In this document: piece by piece, positions 1-5,456 of the stretch | How the letters are laid out: the number at the start of each line of letters is the position of its first letter | Position numbering within the stretch: the first letter of the stretch is position 1 | NCBI GenBank assembly: GCA_009930155.1 | Contig: RZYX01000110.1 | Location: forward strand, 1-5,456 | Source: Clostridia bacterium | GTDB lineage: Bacteria; Bacillota_A; Clostridia; Oscillospirales; Acutalibacteraceae | Length of the DNA: 5,456 bases | Direction of reading: 5' to 3' | Program-made: the position numbers and the translations under genes | Notes under the pieces: generated by a model | What the model saw: only the letters and a program-made list of their open reading frames with translations | The model's database searches: none | What the model was told of the DNA's origin: nothing

Positions 1-900
1 TTCAATACCCAAAGACAAATCACATTGATAGATATAGTAAGGTCTAACTCTAATTTTTACGAGATTATGTACAAGTTTTTTCATTGTATGAACACAGTCG
101 TTAACTCCTCGCAGTAGAACAGATTGATTTCCAATTGGGATTCCGGCATTAGCAATTTTAGCGCATGCTTCAGTTGATTCATCTGTAATTTCTTTGGAGT
201 GATTAAAATGTGTATTTAACCAAATTGGGTGATATTTTTTTAACATATTAACAAGGTCGTCAGTAATACGGTGAGGACAAACAACCGGAGTCCGTGTACC
301 AATACGAATAATTTCGACATGAGGTATTGCTCTTAGTCTTTGAATTATAGATTCGAGCATTTTATCACTAACCATTAAAGCATCTCCTCCCGAAAGCAGC
401 ACGTCTCTTACAGCCGGAGTTTTAGCAATGTAATCGATAGCTTTTTGTATTCTTTCCGAAGGTGATTCTTTGTCTGTCTGCCCGGCAAACCTTCTGCGGG
501 TGCAATGGCGACAATACATCGAACACATGTCAGTTATTAAAAACAGTACTCTGTCAGGATAGCGATGAGTTAATCCCGGAACTGGAGAGTCTTCGTCTTC
601 GTGAAGTGGGTCGAGCAGATCGGCTGCAGATTGATGAGTTTCAAGTCCTGTAGGAATTGCTTGCTTTCGTATTGGGCAATTACGATCAACCGGATCGACT
701 AAACTTAAATAGTAGGGAGTAATTGCCATTCTGAGTGTCTGCAATGATTTGGCAACGCCTTCCTCTTCGCTGGGAGTTAATTCAATATACTTTTTTAACT
801 CATCAAGAGTTTCGATTCTGTTTTTTACCTGCCATTTCCAATCGTTCCATTGTTCATCAGTAACATTTGGGAACATTTTTATTCTTCCTTCGTTTACCAT
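1..900 (-). CDS. kamA: L-lysine 2,3-aminomutase, N-terminal 300 residues (3' end cut by window edge)
   Basis: This radical SAM, PLP-dependent enzyme interconverts L-lysine and L-beta-lysine, the first step of lysine fermentation. I translated it directly from the sequence: it is open from the ATG at 900 to the window edge, and characterised KamA proteins have about 416 residues, so roughly the last quarter is missing. The radical SAM cluster motif CSMYCRHC supplies Cys126, Cys130 and Cys133. It is followed by TRRRFAGQ, whose Arg135 matches the lysine-carboxylate-binding Arg134 of the Clostridium subterminale enzyme. An SGGD motif follows. Cys269 matches an inter-subunit zinc ligand, and Asp294 (in YIYQCDLSLG) matches Asp293, which binds the substrate side-chain amine. 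This argues for lysine rather than glutamate as substrate. The PLP lysine (PGGGGK) lies beyond the edge and cannot be checked. The start at 900 gives a one-residue offset to the clostridial protein; Met9 is a weaker alternative. No Shine-Dalgarno sequence is visible. The gene follows kdd by 11 bp and is probably cotranscribed with it. Confidence 0.96.
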   Translation of the reverse strand, partial: MVNEGRIKMFPNVTDEQWNDWKWQVKNRIETLDELKKYIELTPSEEEGVAKSLQTLRMAITPYYLSLVDPVDRNCPIRKQAIPTGLETHQSAADLLDPLHEDEDSPVPGLTHRYPDRVLFLITDMCSMYCRHCTRRRFAGQTDKESPSERIQKAIDYIAKTPAVRDVLLSGGDALMVSDKMLESIIQRLRAIPHVEIIRIGTRTPVVCPHRITDDLVNMLKKYHPIWLNTHFNHSKEITDESTEACAKIANAGIPIGNQSVLLRGVNDCVHTMKKLVHNLVKIRVRPYYIYQCDLSLGIE

Positions 901-911
901 TTTATTATTAT

Positions 912-1946
912 TTAAACATATAATTTTTCAAAAAGAGCTCTTATTTCAGCAGATTCTCTTAGGATACTTATTGTTAAGTTTGCATGACCTTTAGCAAAAC
1001 CATTACCAACAATTAGATTGATATCTTTACCAACGCCTTCGGCACCAAGTGCAGCTTTTGTAAAGGATGTTGCCATTGAGAAAAAATAGATTAGTCCTTG
1101 TCCTTTAGTGATTAAAATTGAAGTCATTTCGGTACTTGGGACGTTTACATTATTTATAACAACTTCGCAACCTCTTTCTCCGGTTATTGCTGTAACTTTT
1201 TTATAAACTTCCATCACATTTGTAGCATCTTCAACAATAACATGATCGGCAAGTTTCATGTCAATTATTCTTTGAGCATTTTCTTTAGAATATTCGACAA
1301 CAATTACTTTTCCATAAGGACCAACATTTTTCATTGCTTGATAACAACATAGGATTCCTGATTTGCCACCACCACCGATAATACAAACAGTATCGCCTTC
1401 TTTAACTAGGCGGTCAACTTGTGCAGGCGCTCCTGCAACATCTAAAGCAGCCAATGCTAGTTTTTCTGGGATATCATCAGGTAAAATTGCAAAAATACCA
1501 CTTTCAAACAAAATTGCTTGTGCTTTAACATCTATCTGGTCAGATGTTGGGTCTATTTTTATAATTTCATCTATTTTTAAAGGGGTTAGTGACAAAGAAA
1601 CTAAGGTTGCAATCTTATGTCCAACTTTTAGTCTTTTATCAGGGAAATTTGGTCCTATCTCTCGAACGATACCAATTAGCATACCTCCAGAACCTGTAAC
1701 AGGGTTTTGCATTTTACCTCTATCTTCTACAATTGAAAGAATCATTTCTTTCATTTTTTCTGCATCAGATTTACAATCTTGTTTTATTTGTGTGTAACTA
1801 GCCGAGTCAATATTTACTGTTACAACATCAATCAACACTTCATTATCATAAATACTCATTGTATTATCAAGCTTTTGAGCTGGTTGTGGCAATGTGCCTT
1901 TTGGCTCAAGAACTCTGTGAGTACCATATCTACATCCTTTATTCAT
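912..1946 (-). CDS. kdd: L-erythro-3,5-diaminohexanoate dehydrogenase, paralogue 1
   Basis: Kdd (EC 1.4.1.11) oxidatively deaminates 3,5-diaminohexanoate to 5-amino-3-oxohexanoate and NH3 in the cytoplasm, with NAD(P)+. The protein has 344 residues, normal for the family. The N-terminus (YGTHRVLEPKGTLPQPA) and the C-terminal block FFSMATSFTKAALGAEGVG followed by IVGNG are shared almost exactly with the neighbouring paralogue and fit Kdd as I know it. A Rossmann glycine-rich turn, GGGGKSG, sits at residues 191-197. Glu218 lies at the end of the next beta strand (KVIVVEYS), the usual place for an acid that binds the NAD ribose, so I infer NAD+ preference. The start is set by alignment with paralogue 2. 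No Shine-Dalgarno sequence is visible; the leader is A/T-rich. A strong terminator and a possible promoter lie upstream, so this gene and kamA probably form a transcription unit separate from kat-kce-kdd2. A generic zinc-type alcohol dehydrogenase annotation is the likely misassignment. Confidence 0.93.
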   Translation of the reverse strand: MNKGCRYGTHRVLEPKGTLPQPAQKLDNTMSIYDNEVLIDVVTVNIDSASYTQIKQDCKSDAEKMKEMILSIVEDRGKMQNPVTGSGGMLIGIVREIGPNFPDKRLKVGHKIATLVSLSLTPLKIDEIIKIDPTSDQIDVKAQAILFESGIFAILPDDIPEKLALAALDVAGAPAQVDRLVKEGDTVCIIGGGGKSGILCCYQAMKNVGPYGKVIVVEYSKENAQRIIDMKLADHVIVEDATNVMEVYKKVTAITGERGCEVVINNVNVPSTEMTSILITKGQGLIYFFSMATSFTKAALGAEGVGKDINLIVGNGFAKGHANLTISILRESAEIRALFEKLYV

Positions 1947-1976
1947 TAAATAGATAATTTAAATATTATTTAATTT

Positions 1977-1991
1977 TTAGGTAAGACCTAA
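1977..1991. repeat. Inverted repeat in the leader of kdd paralogue 1
   Basis: The plus strand reads TTAGGT, AAG, ACCTAA: two perfect 6-base arms around a three-base spacer. It sits 31 bp before the kdd paralogue 1 start and just downstream of the possible -7 element. It could be an operator for a dimeric regulator or a small mRNA hairpin. Its role is unknown. Confidence 0.4.
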
Positions 1992-2011
1992 TTATTTATC
2001 GCGCCATAATG

Positions 2012-2019
2012 CAAAATTA
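2012..2019 (-). promoter_or_regulatory. Possible Bacteroidota-type -7 promoter element for kdd paralogue 1 and kamA
   Basis: TAATTTTG on the minus strand fits the Bacteroidota -7 consensus TAnnTTTG exactly. It lies just after the terminator and 65 bp before the kdd paralogue 1 start, which would leave a leader of roughly 55-60 nt. No clear TTTG -33 element is present: the best candidate at the expected spacing is TTTT in the terminator loop. In such AT-rich sequence a chance match is possible, so this is suggestive only. Confidence 0.4.
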
Positions 2020-2020
2020 T

Positions 2021-2054
2021 AAAAAAAAGAACTCCTACTAAAATGTAGGAGCTC
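2021..2054 (-). terminator. Intrinsic (rho-independent) terminator after kdd paralogue 2
   Basis: Read on the minus strand, arms GAGCTCCTAC (2054-2045) and GTAGGAGTTC (2038-2029) form a 10-bp stem with one G-U pair around a six-base loop, followed directly by eight T (2028-2021). It lies 11 bp beyond the kdd paralogue 2 stop and points with the genes. On the plus strand no T run follows the stem, so it acts in one direction. It should end the CoA-transferase/kat/kce/kdd2 transcript. Confidence 0.9.
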
Positions 2055-2065
2055 GATAATTGTTT

Positions 2066-3109
2066 TTATGCATATAATTCTGTGAAAACTTTTCTTAGTT
2101 TTTCGCTTTCTTCGAGAATTGCAAGAGTAATTTCTGCATGACCTTTAGTGTATCCATTACCAACGATCATTGTTACATCGCTACCAACGCCTTCGGCGCC
2201 AAGAGCAGCTTTTGTAAATGAAGTAGCCATTGAGAAGAAATAAACCAGACCTGTATCTTTTGTACAAAGTATGCTAGTCATCTCAGTATCAGGGATATTA
2301 ACATTATTAATAGTAACATCAGCCATTTCTCCTGTAGTTAATTCTTCGATTTTTTCTAAGATAGCAACTGGCTGTGTAGCATCACCTGCAAAGACATGGT
2401 CGCAGAAACCTAAGTCGATTAATCTCTTTGTGCTTCTTTCGCTATGGCAAAGTCCAATAACTTTACCTGTAACTCCTGCGCGTTTTTTTGCTTCGTAGCA
2501 GCATAGCATTCCTGATTTTCCACCGGCACCGATAATAAGAACGGTATCTCCAGGTTTAACCAATTTAGCTGTTTGAGCAGGAGCTCCGGCTACGTCAAGA
2601 GCTGAAAGCACAAGACCTTCTGGCATTCCTTTTGGGATTTTTGCATAAATACCACTTTCGAATAGTATAGCTTTGCCGTCAATATCAACTTGGTCGATAT
2701 CAGGACGGATATCTTTGATTTTGTCAATTCTTAAAGGAGTAAGCGATAAAGATACTAAAGTTGCAATTTTATCTCCTTCTTTTAAATCAATTTTTCCTTT
2801 AAGTGCATCCCCGATTTTTTCCACAGTTCCTAAAAGCATTCCTCCCGAACCAGTTACAGGATTACGATGTTTTCCTTGTTTTTCAACGATCCCCATCATA
2901 ATTTCAGCGATTTTTGCTTTGTCGCCGCCTGCTTGTTCTTCGATTTGAGTAAAACTTGCCGAATCGACATTTAAAGTTTGAACATCTATCAGGATTTCGT
3001 TATTCCAGATTTCGTCCATATTATTATCGATTTTATTTGCAGGTTGAGGTAAAACTCCTGCAGGTTCAATCACTCTGTGTAATCCGTATTTATTTCCTTT
3101 TTTTTGCAT
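2066..3109 (-). CDS. kdd: L-erythro-3,5-diaminohexanoate dehydrogenase, paralogue 2
   Basis: This second Kdd has 347 residues and is about 58% identical by eye to paralogue 1 along its whole length, with only small gaps. It should catalyse the same reaction, making the substrate for Kce, whose gene lies immediately upstream in the transcript (26 bp gap). Conserved blocks include NPVTGSGGML, IATLVSLSLTPL, AILFESGI, LDVAGAPAQ, INNVN, TEMTSIL and the near-invariant FFSMATSFTKAALGAEGVG. The Rossmann turn is GAGGKSG at residues 194-200. The strand that follows reads KVIGLCHSERS: Cys221 replaces the acidic Glu218 of paralogue 1 and Arg225 follows, a pattern compatible with NADP+ use (inference). 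The start is fixed by alignment. There is no Shine-Dalgarno sequence, and codons 2-4 contain a run of eight A. A strong intrinsic terminator starts 11 bp after the stop codon, making this the probable last gene of its transcript. Confidence 0.94.
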   Translation of the reverse strand: MQKKGNKYGLHRVIEPAGVLPQPANKIDNNMDEIWNNEILIDVQTLNVDSASFTQIEEQAGGDKAKIAEIMMGIVEKQGKHRNPVTGSGGMLLGTVEKIGDALKGKIDLKEGDKIATLVSLSLTPLRIDKIKDIRPDIDQVDIDGKAILFESGIYAKIPKGMPEGLVLSALDVAGAPAQTAKLVKPGDTVLIIGAGGKSGMLCCYEAKKRAGVTGKVIGLCHSERSTKRLIDLGFCDHVFAGDATQPVAILEKIEELTTGEMADVTINNVNIPDTEMTSILCTKDTGLVYFFSMATSFTKAALGAEGVGSDVTMIVGNGYTKGHAEITLAILEESEKLRKVFTELYA

Positions 3110-3135
3110 TTTTGAAAATGTTAAATTATTATAAA

Positions 3136-3960
3136 TTAAATTGCTTTTAGTCCTAATATTTGACGAGCTTCGGCCGGTGTAGCTATTTCTCTTCCTAATT
3201 CTTTTGCCATACGAACGACTTTTTCAACGAGTTCTCCATTCGATTTTGCCAAAACTCCTTTTGAAAGATAAACATTGTCTTCAAATCCGACTCTAACATG
3301 TCCGCCATTAATTATTGCTGCCATTGCAAGCGGAAATTCAAATCTACCAATGCCTGCAACAGTGTATGTCGATCCAGCGGGTAAGCTATCAACAAGAAAA
3401 ACAAAATCTCTGAGTTCTCCGGTAATGCCGCCATTAACGCCCATTACTAGGTCAAAGTGCATTGGATCTTTTATGTAACCTTTTTTATGTAGCCTTAAAG
3501 CCATGTCAATCATCGACTTATCGAAACATTCTAATTCGGGTTTAATTCCTCTTTCAATCATTCTTTCGGCAAAATATTTAATTGTGTTTTCGGTATTCAT
3601 AAATACTTCGTCGCCACCAAAATTTAGTGTTCCACAATCGAGTGTAGCCATTTCGGGGTTTAACTCTGTTGGTTGTAATCTTTCGTCGTTGGACATACCT
3701 ACGGCTCCGCCTGTTGATGGTTGAATAATAACATCAGGTATTTCGGCTTTAATTGCATCCATAATTAGTTTAAATCTGCCTTTGTCCTGAGTAGGTGTGC
3801 CATCATCCCATCTTACATGAAGATGAATTAAACTAGCACCGGCATCATAAGCTGATTTTGCTTCGCGAACACATTCTTCAACAGTATATGGGATTGCAGG
3901 ATTATGTTCTTTGAATACTTCTGCGCCACAAATTGCTGCTGTGATGATTAGTTTTTCCAT
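3136..3960 (-). CDS. kce: 3-keto-5-aminohexanoate cleavage enzyme
   Basis: Kce (EC 2.3.1.247) condenses 5-amino-3-oxohexanoate with acetyl-CoA and cleaves it to acetoacetate and 3-aminobutyryl-CoA, using a divalent metal (Zn2+) in a TIM barrel. The 274 residues agree with the roughly 276 of the Candidatus Cloacimonas enzyme. Residues matching its active site are visible: Glu14 in TAAICGAEV, the metal ligands His46 and His48 in LIHLHVR, Ser82 in QPSTGGAVG, and Arg223, Glu227 and Asp228 in HVRVGFEDN (equivalent to Arg226, Glu230 and Asp231). GTLNFGGD is also typical. The start at 3960 gives the standard family N-terminus. No Shine-Dalgarno sequence is present; the leader is A/T-rich. The gene sits 30 bp after kat and 26 bp before kdd paralogue 2, so all three are probably in one operon. 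Related DUF849 (BKACE) proteins act on other beta-keto acids, but the neighbours make the lysine pathway the clear choice. Confidence 0.96.
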   Translation of the reverse strand: MEKLIITAAICGAEVFKEHNPAIPYTVEECVREAKSAYDAGASLIHLHVRWDDGTPTQDKGRFKLIMDAIKAEIPDVIIQPSTGGAVGMSNDERLQPTELNPEMATLDCGTLNFGGDEVFMNTENTIKYFAERMIERGIKPELECFDKSMIDMALRLHKKGYIKDPMHFDLVMGVNGGITGELRDFVFLVDSLPAGSTYTVAGIGRFEFPLAMAAIINGGHVRVGFEDNVYLSKGVLAKSNGELVEKVVRMAKELGREIATPAEARQILGLKAI

Positions 3961-3990
3961 ATTATATTGTTTTTGTTTTTCGATTTAGTC

Positions 3991-5235
3991 TTACAAATAG
4001 TTTTTTAGTACACTCAAAGATTCTTCAATCATATTTGCAGCATGGTTTAAATCTTCGTCGGTATGACGATATGCAACATAACCATGATGATAAGGTTGCA
4101 AAAATACTCCACGACGGATTAATTCGGTGTAAAATGCAGGACGAAGTTTCTTATATAAATTTTGAGCATCTTTATTAAATGTAATAAAAGGCATTAGTGG
4201 AGCGCCTGAGACTTCAATATCCCATTCCGATTTTCTTGCAATTTCTGTGATTTTATCTCCAAAGACAGTTCCTTTTGCCTTAATAACATCTAAAATATTG
4301 TCGCGTTCGAGTATTTCGATAGTTTTTAAAGCGGCAACTTGCTCTAGGCTATTTGGGAAAAATGTAGAAGATAAGAAAACCTTATCGGCTAACACTTTCA
4401 TGTATTGTTCTTTTCCGACAACAGCACCAATTGGATAGCCGTTTGCCATAGCTTTTCCAAATACAGATAAATCAGGAGTAACACCAAAAACTTTTTGAGC
4501 ACCACCTAAATCAAATCTAAAGCCGCTACGGATTTCGTCAAAAATAAGTACAGTTCCATATTTGGTTGCTAAGTCGCGGACACCTTCGAGGAACCCGGGA
4601 GCAGGCATTTGAACTTTATCTGCTAAAGGATGACCAACCGGAGTGATAATTATTGCAGCCATGTCGTCACCGTGCTTTTTCATTATATCCTCAAGCTCGT
4701 CGAGTTTGTTGTAGTGGAATTCGTAAACGTCTTCATAAAGTTTTTCGGGAATACCGCCTTTAACTTCGACACACCAATCGTGCCAGCCATGATATCCACA
4801 ACGCACTATTTTTGTCCTTTCGGTATTTGCACGAGCAATACGTATTGCTGTAGTTGTTGCGTCTGAACCGGTTTTAACAAAAACCGCCATTTCGGCAGAC
4901 GGAATTAAATCGATAACTTTTTGCGCAAGTTTGTTTTGAATTGGCTGAGTTAAAGAAAAACAAAAACCTTTATTTTTCATCTGTTCGATAACTGCATTGT
5001 CGATTTCTTCTTCGCGATGACCAATAATAATTGGTCCGTAAGCACAAAGCATATCAATATACTCGTTACCATCGACATCTGTAACTCTACCACCTTTAGC
5101 ATGATCAAAAAATATTGGATACTCGCCAGGTACAAAATTGTATGGTCTGCGAATACCTAAAATAGCACCGGGAATGACTTTAAGAGCTTCCTGATAATGT
5201 TTTTCTGTAAGATCTAATTTTAATTTGTTTGACAT
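3991..5235 (-). CDS. kat: Class-III PLP aminotransferase, probable 3-aminobutyryl-CoA transaminase
   Basis: The 414-residue protein belongs to the class-III aminotransferase fold, in the branch that includes glutamate-1-semialdehyde aminomutase. The PLP lysine is Lys261 in VFGKAMANGYPIGA. Asp233 in IFDEIRSGFR would contact the pyridine nitrogen. Residues 121-125 (KTGSD) and the YHGWHDW motif at 148-154 line the cofactor site, and Thr291 is in SSTFF. Class and mechanism are seen directly. The substrate is inferred from context: it lies between a CoA-transferase gene and kce, the setting in which Kat (EC 2.6.1.111) of Candidatus Cloacimonas acidaminovorans was found. That enzyme transfers the amino group of 3-aminobutyryl-CoA to 2-oxoglutarate, giving acetoacetyl-CoA and glutamate. 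The start at 5235 is supported by an AAGGAGG site five bases upstream, the only good Shine-Dalgarno in the window. A true hemL is unlikely among lysine genes. Another beta-amino acid or diamine substrate remains possible. Confidence 0.8.
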   Translation of the reverse strand: MSNKLKLDLTEKHYQEALKVIPGAILGIRRPYNFVPGEYPIFFDHAKGGRVTDVDGNEYIDMLCAYGPIIIGHREEEIDNAVIEQMKNKGFCFSLTQPIQNKLAQKVIDLIPSAEMAVFVKTGSDATTTAIRIARANTERTKIVRCGYHGWHDWCVEVKGGIPEKLYEDVYEFHYNKLDELEDIMKKHGDDMAAIIITPVGHPLADKVQMPAPGFLEGVRDLATKYGTVLIFDEIRSGFRFDLGGAQKVFGVTPDLSVFGKAMANGYPIGAVVGKEQYMKVLADKVFLSSTFFPNSLEQVAALKTIEILERDNILDVIKAKGTVFGDKITEIARKSEWDIEVSGAPLMPFITFNKDAQNLYKKLRPAFYTELIRRGVFLQPYHHGYVAYRHTDEDLNHAANMIEESLSVLKNYL

Positions 5236-5240
5236 AACAG

Positions 5241-5247
5241 CCTCCTT
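5241..5247 (-). promoter_or_regulatory. Strong ribosome binding site of kat
   Basis: AAGGAGG lies five bases before the kat ATG at 5235 and fixes that start. None of the kamA, kdd (both) or kce starts in the window has a comparable site, so translation of kat appears to be set differently from its neighbours. Confidence 0.85.
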
Positions 5248-5255
5248 ATTTAAAT

Positions 5256-5273
5256 ATTATTATTATTATTATT
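5256..5273. repeat. Short ATT trinucleotide tandem repeat
   Basis: Six perfect copies of ATT (plus strand) fill the gap between the CoA-transferase stop codon and the kat ribosome binding site. It is a simple microsatellite-like tract that could vary in length by slippage. It lies outside both coding regions, so it would change only the spacing upstream of kat. Confidence 0.8.
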
Positions 5274-5456
5274 TTATGATTTTACAACATAATCAACAAA
5301 AATTGCTTGAGTATGTATTGATTCCATTGGGATTTCGCCGGTTTTTACAATTTCCTGGGTTTCAGCAATTACTAAATCGGCAGCCATTGCCATAAGTGGA
5401 TTAAAATTTTGAGTAGTGCCACGATGAAAAAGATTGCCATCTTCATCACATATACT
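5274..5456 (-). CDS. CoA-transferase alpha subunit (AtoD-like), C-terminal 60 residues (5' end cut by window edge)
   Basis: Translating the minus strand from the window edge gives 60 residues and a TAA stop. The pattern CDEDGNLFHRGTTQNFNPL, then MAMAADLVIAE, a TGEI turn, IHTQ and a final FVDYVV, matches the C-terminus of the alpha subunit of acetate/acetoacetate/butyrate CoA-transferases; E. coli AtoD has the same order (GNLTYQ, RNFNPL, ALAADI, TGEL, HIVTPG). In lysine degradation this enzyme moves CoA onto or off acetoacetate, the free acid released by Kce, giving acetoacetyl-CoA. Which acyl-CoA is the donor cannot be judged from this fragment, and the catalytic glutamate is normally in the beta subunit, which is not in the window. 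The next gene, kat, starts 38 bp downstream without a terminator, so they are probably cotranscribed. The CoA-transferase family call is secure; the exact substrate pair is not. Confidence 0.88.
   Translation of the reverse strand, partial: SICDEDGNLFHRGTTQNFNPLMAMAADLVIAETQEIVKTGEIPMESIHTQAIFVDYVVKS

Noticed and set aside
1..900. KamA relatives such as EpmB, glutamate 2,3-aminomutase or AblA
   Set aside because: Residues equivalent to the clostridial lysine-binding Arg134 and Asp293 are present, similarity over 300 residues is close to true KamA, and the neighbours are lysine-fermentation genes.
749..994. Plus-strand open frame of 81 codons with hydrophobic stretches spanning the kamA start
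   Set aside because: It is antisense to the conserved kamA N-terminus and the kdd C-terminus. Its Phe/Leu-rich composition is what AT-rich antisense sequence gives, and no promoter or ribosome site supports it.
1363..1797. Plus-strand open frame of 144 codons inside kdd paralogue 1
   Set aside because: It is fully antisense to a well-conserved gene, has no recognisable domain and no ribosome site. A similar antisense frame in paralogue 2 (2673-2948) shows it is a by-product of Kdd codon constraints.
1947..2020. Lysine riboswitch in the leader of kdd paralogue 1
   Set aside because: The available leader is under 75 bases, much shorter than the lysine riboswitch aptamer (about 170 nt), and only one small hairpin is visible.
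3991..5235. Glutamate-1-semialdehyde aminomutase (hemL) as the identity of the aminotransferase
   Set aside because: It shares the fold and the PLP motifs, but it sits between CoA-transferase and kce genes with no heme genes nearby, so Kat fits better.
5256..5273. CRISPR-like or origin-like iterated repeat
   Set aside because: The unit is only three bases long with no spacers and no neighbouring cas or replication gene, so it is a simple microsatellite.

Overview
The window is part of a lysine-catabolism gene cluster. Every gene lies on the minus strand, so transcription runs from position 5456 towards 1. In transcriptional order the genes are: the C-terminal end of a CoA-transferase alpha subunit (AtoD-like, cut by the window edge); a class-III aminotransferase that best fits 3-aminobutyryl-CoA transaminase (Kat); 3-keto-5-aminohexanoate cleavage enzyme (Kce); a first 3,5-diaminohexanoate dehydrogenase (called Kdd2 here); a strong intrinsic terminator; a second, divergent Kdd (Kdd1); and the first 300 residues of lysine 2,3-aminomutase (KamA, cut by the other edge).

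The genes describe one route. KamA converts L-lysine to L-beta-lysine. A cobalamin-dependent 5,6-aminomutase (KamDE), which is not in this window, would then give 3,5-diaminohexanoate. Kdd oxidatively deaminates this to 5-amino-3-oxohexanoate. Kce uses acetyl-CoA to split it into acetoacetate and 3-aminobutyryl-CoA. Kat would transaminate 3-aminobutyryl-CoA to acetoacetyl-CoA, and the CoA-transferase would activate acetoacetate. The set therefore looks like the Kat variant of lysine degradation, known from Candidatus Cloacimonas acidaminovorans, rather than the classical branch in which Kal releases ammonia to give crotonyl-CoA. This is a known pathway type; I do not see a wholly new system.

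The sequence is AT-rich. Intergenic gaps are short (11 to 38 bp) except for 119 bp between the two kdd genes. Most starts lack a Shine-Dalgarno sequence and have A/T-rich leaders, and the one promoter-like match fits the Bacteroidota -7 consensus TAnnTTTG. I therefore favour an anaerobic or facultative Bacteroidota member, with Cloacimonadota or a related phylum as the alternative. The kat gene breaks the pattern with a textbook Shine-Dalgarno sequence.

The most interesting points are the two kdd paralogues (about 58% identical by eye), the terminator that separates them into two probable transcription units, and a difference at the expected NAD/NADP-discriminating position. Together these suggest two Kdd isoenzymes with different regulation and possibly different cofactors. 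No RNA genes, insertion sequences, CRISPR arrays or broken genes were seen. The plus strand carries no convincing gene.
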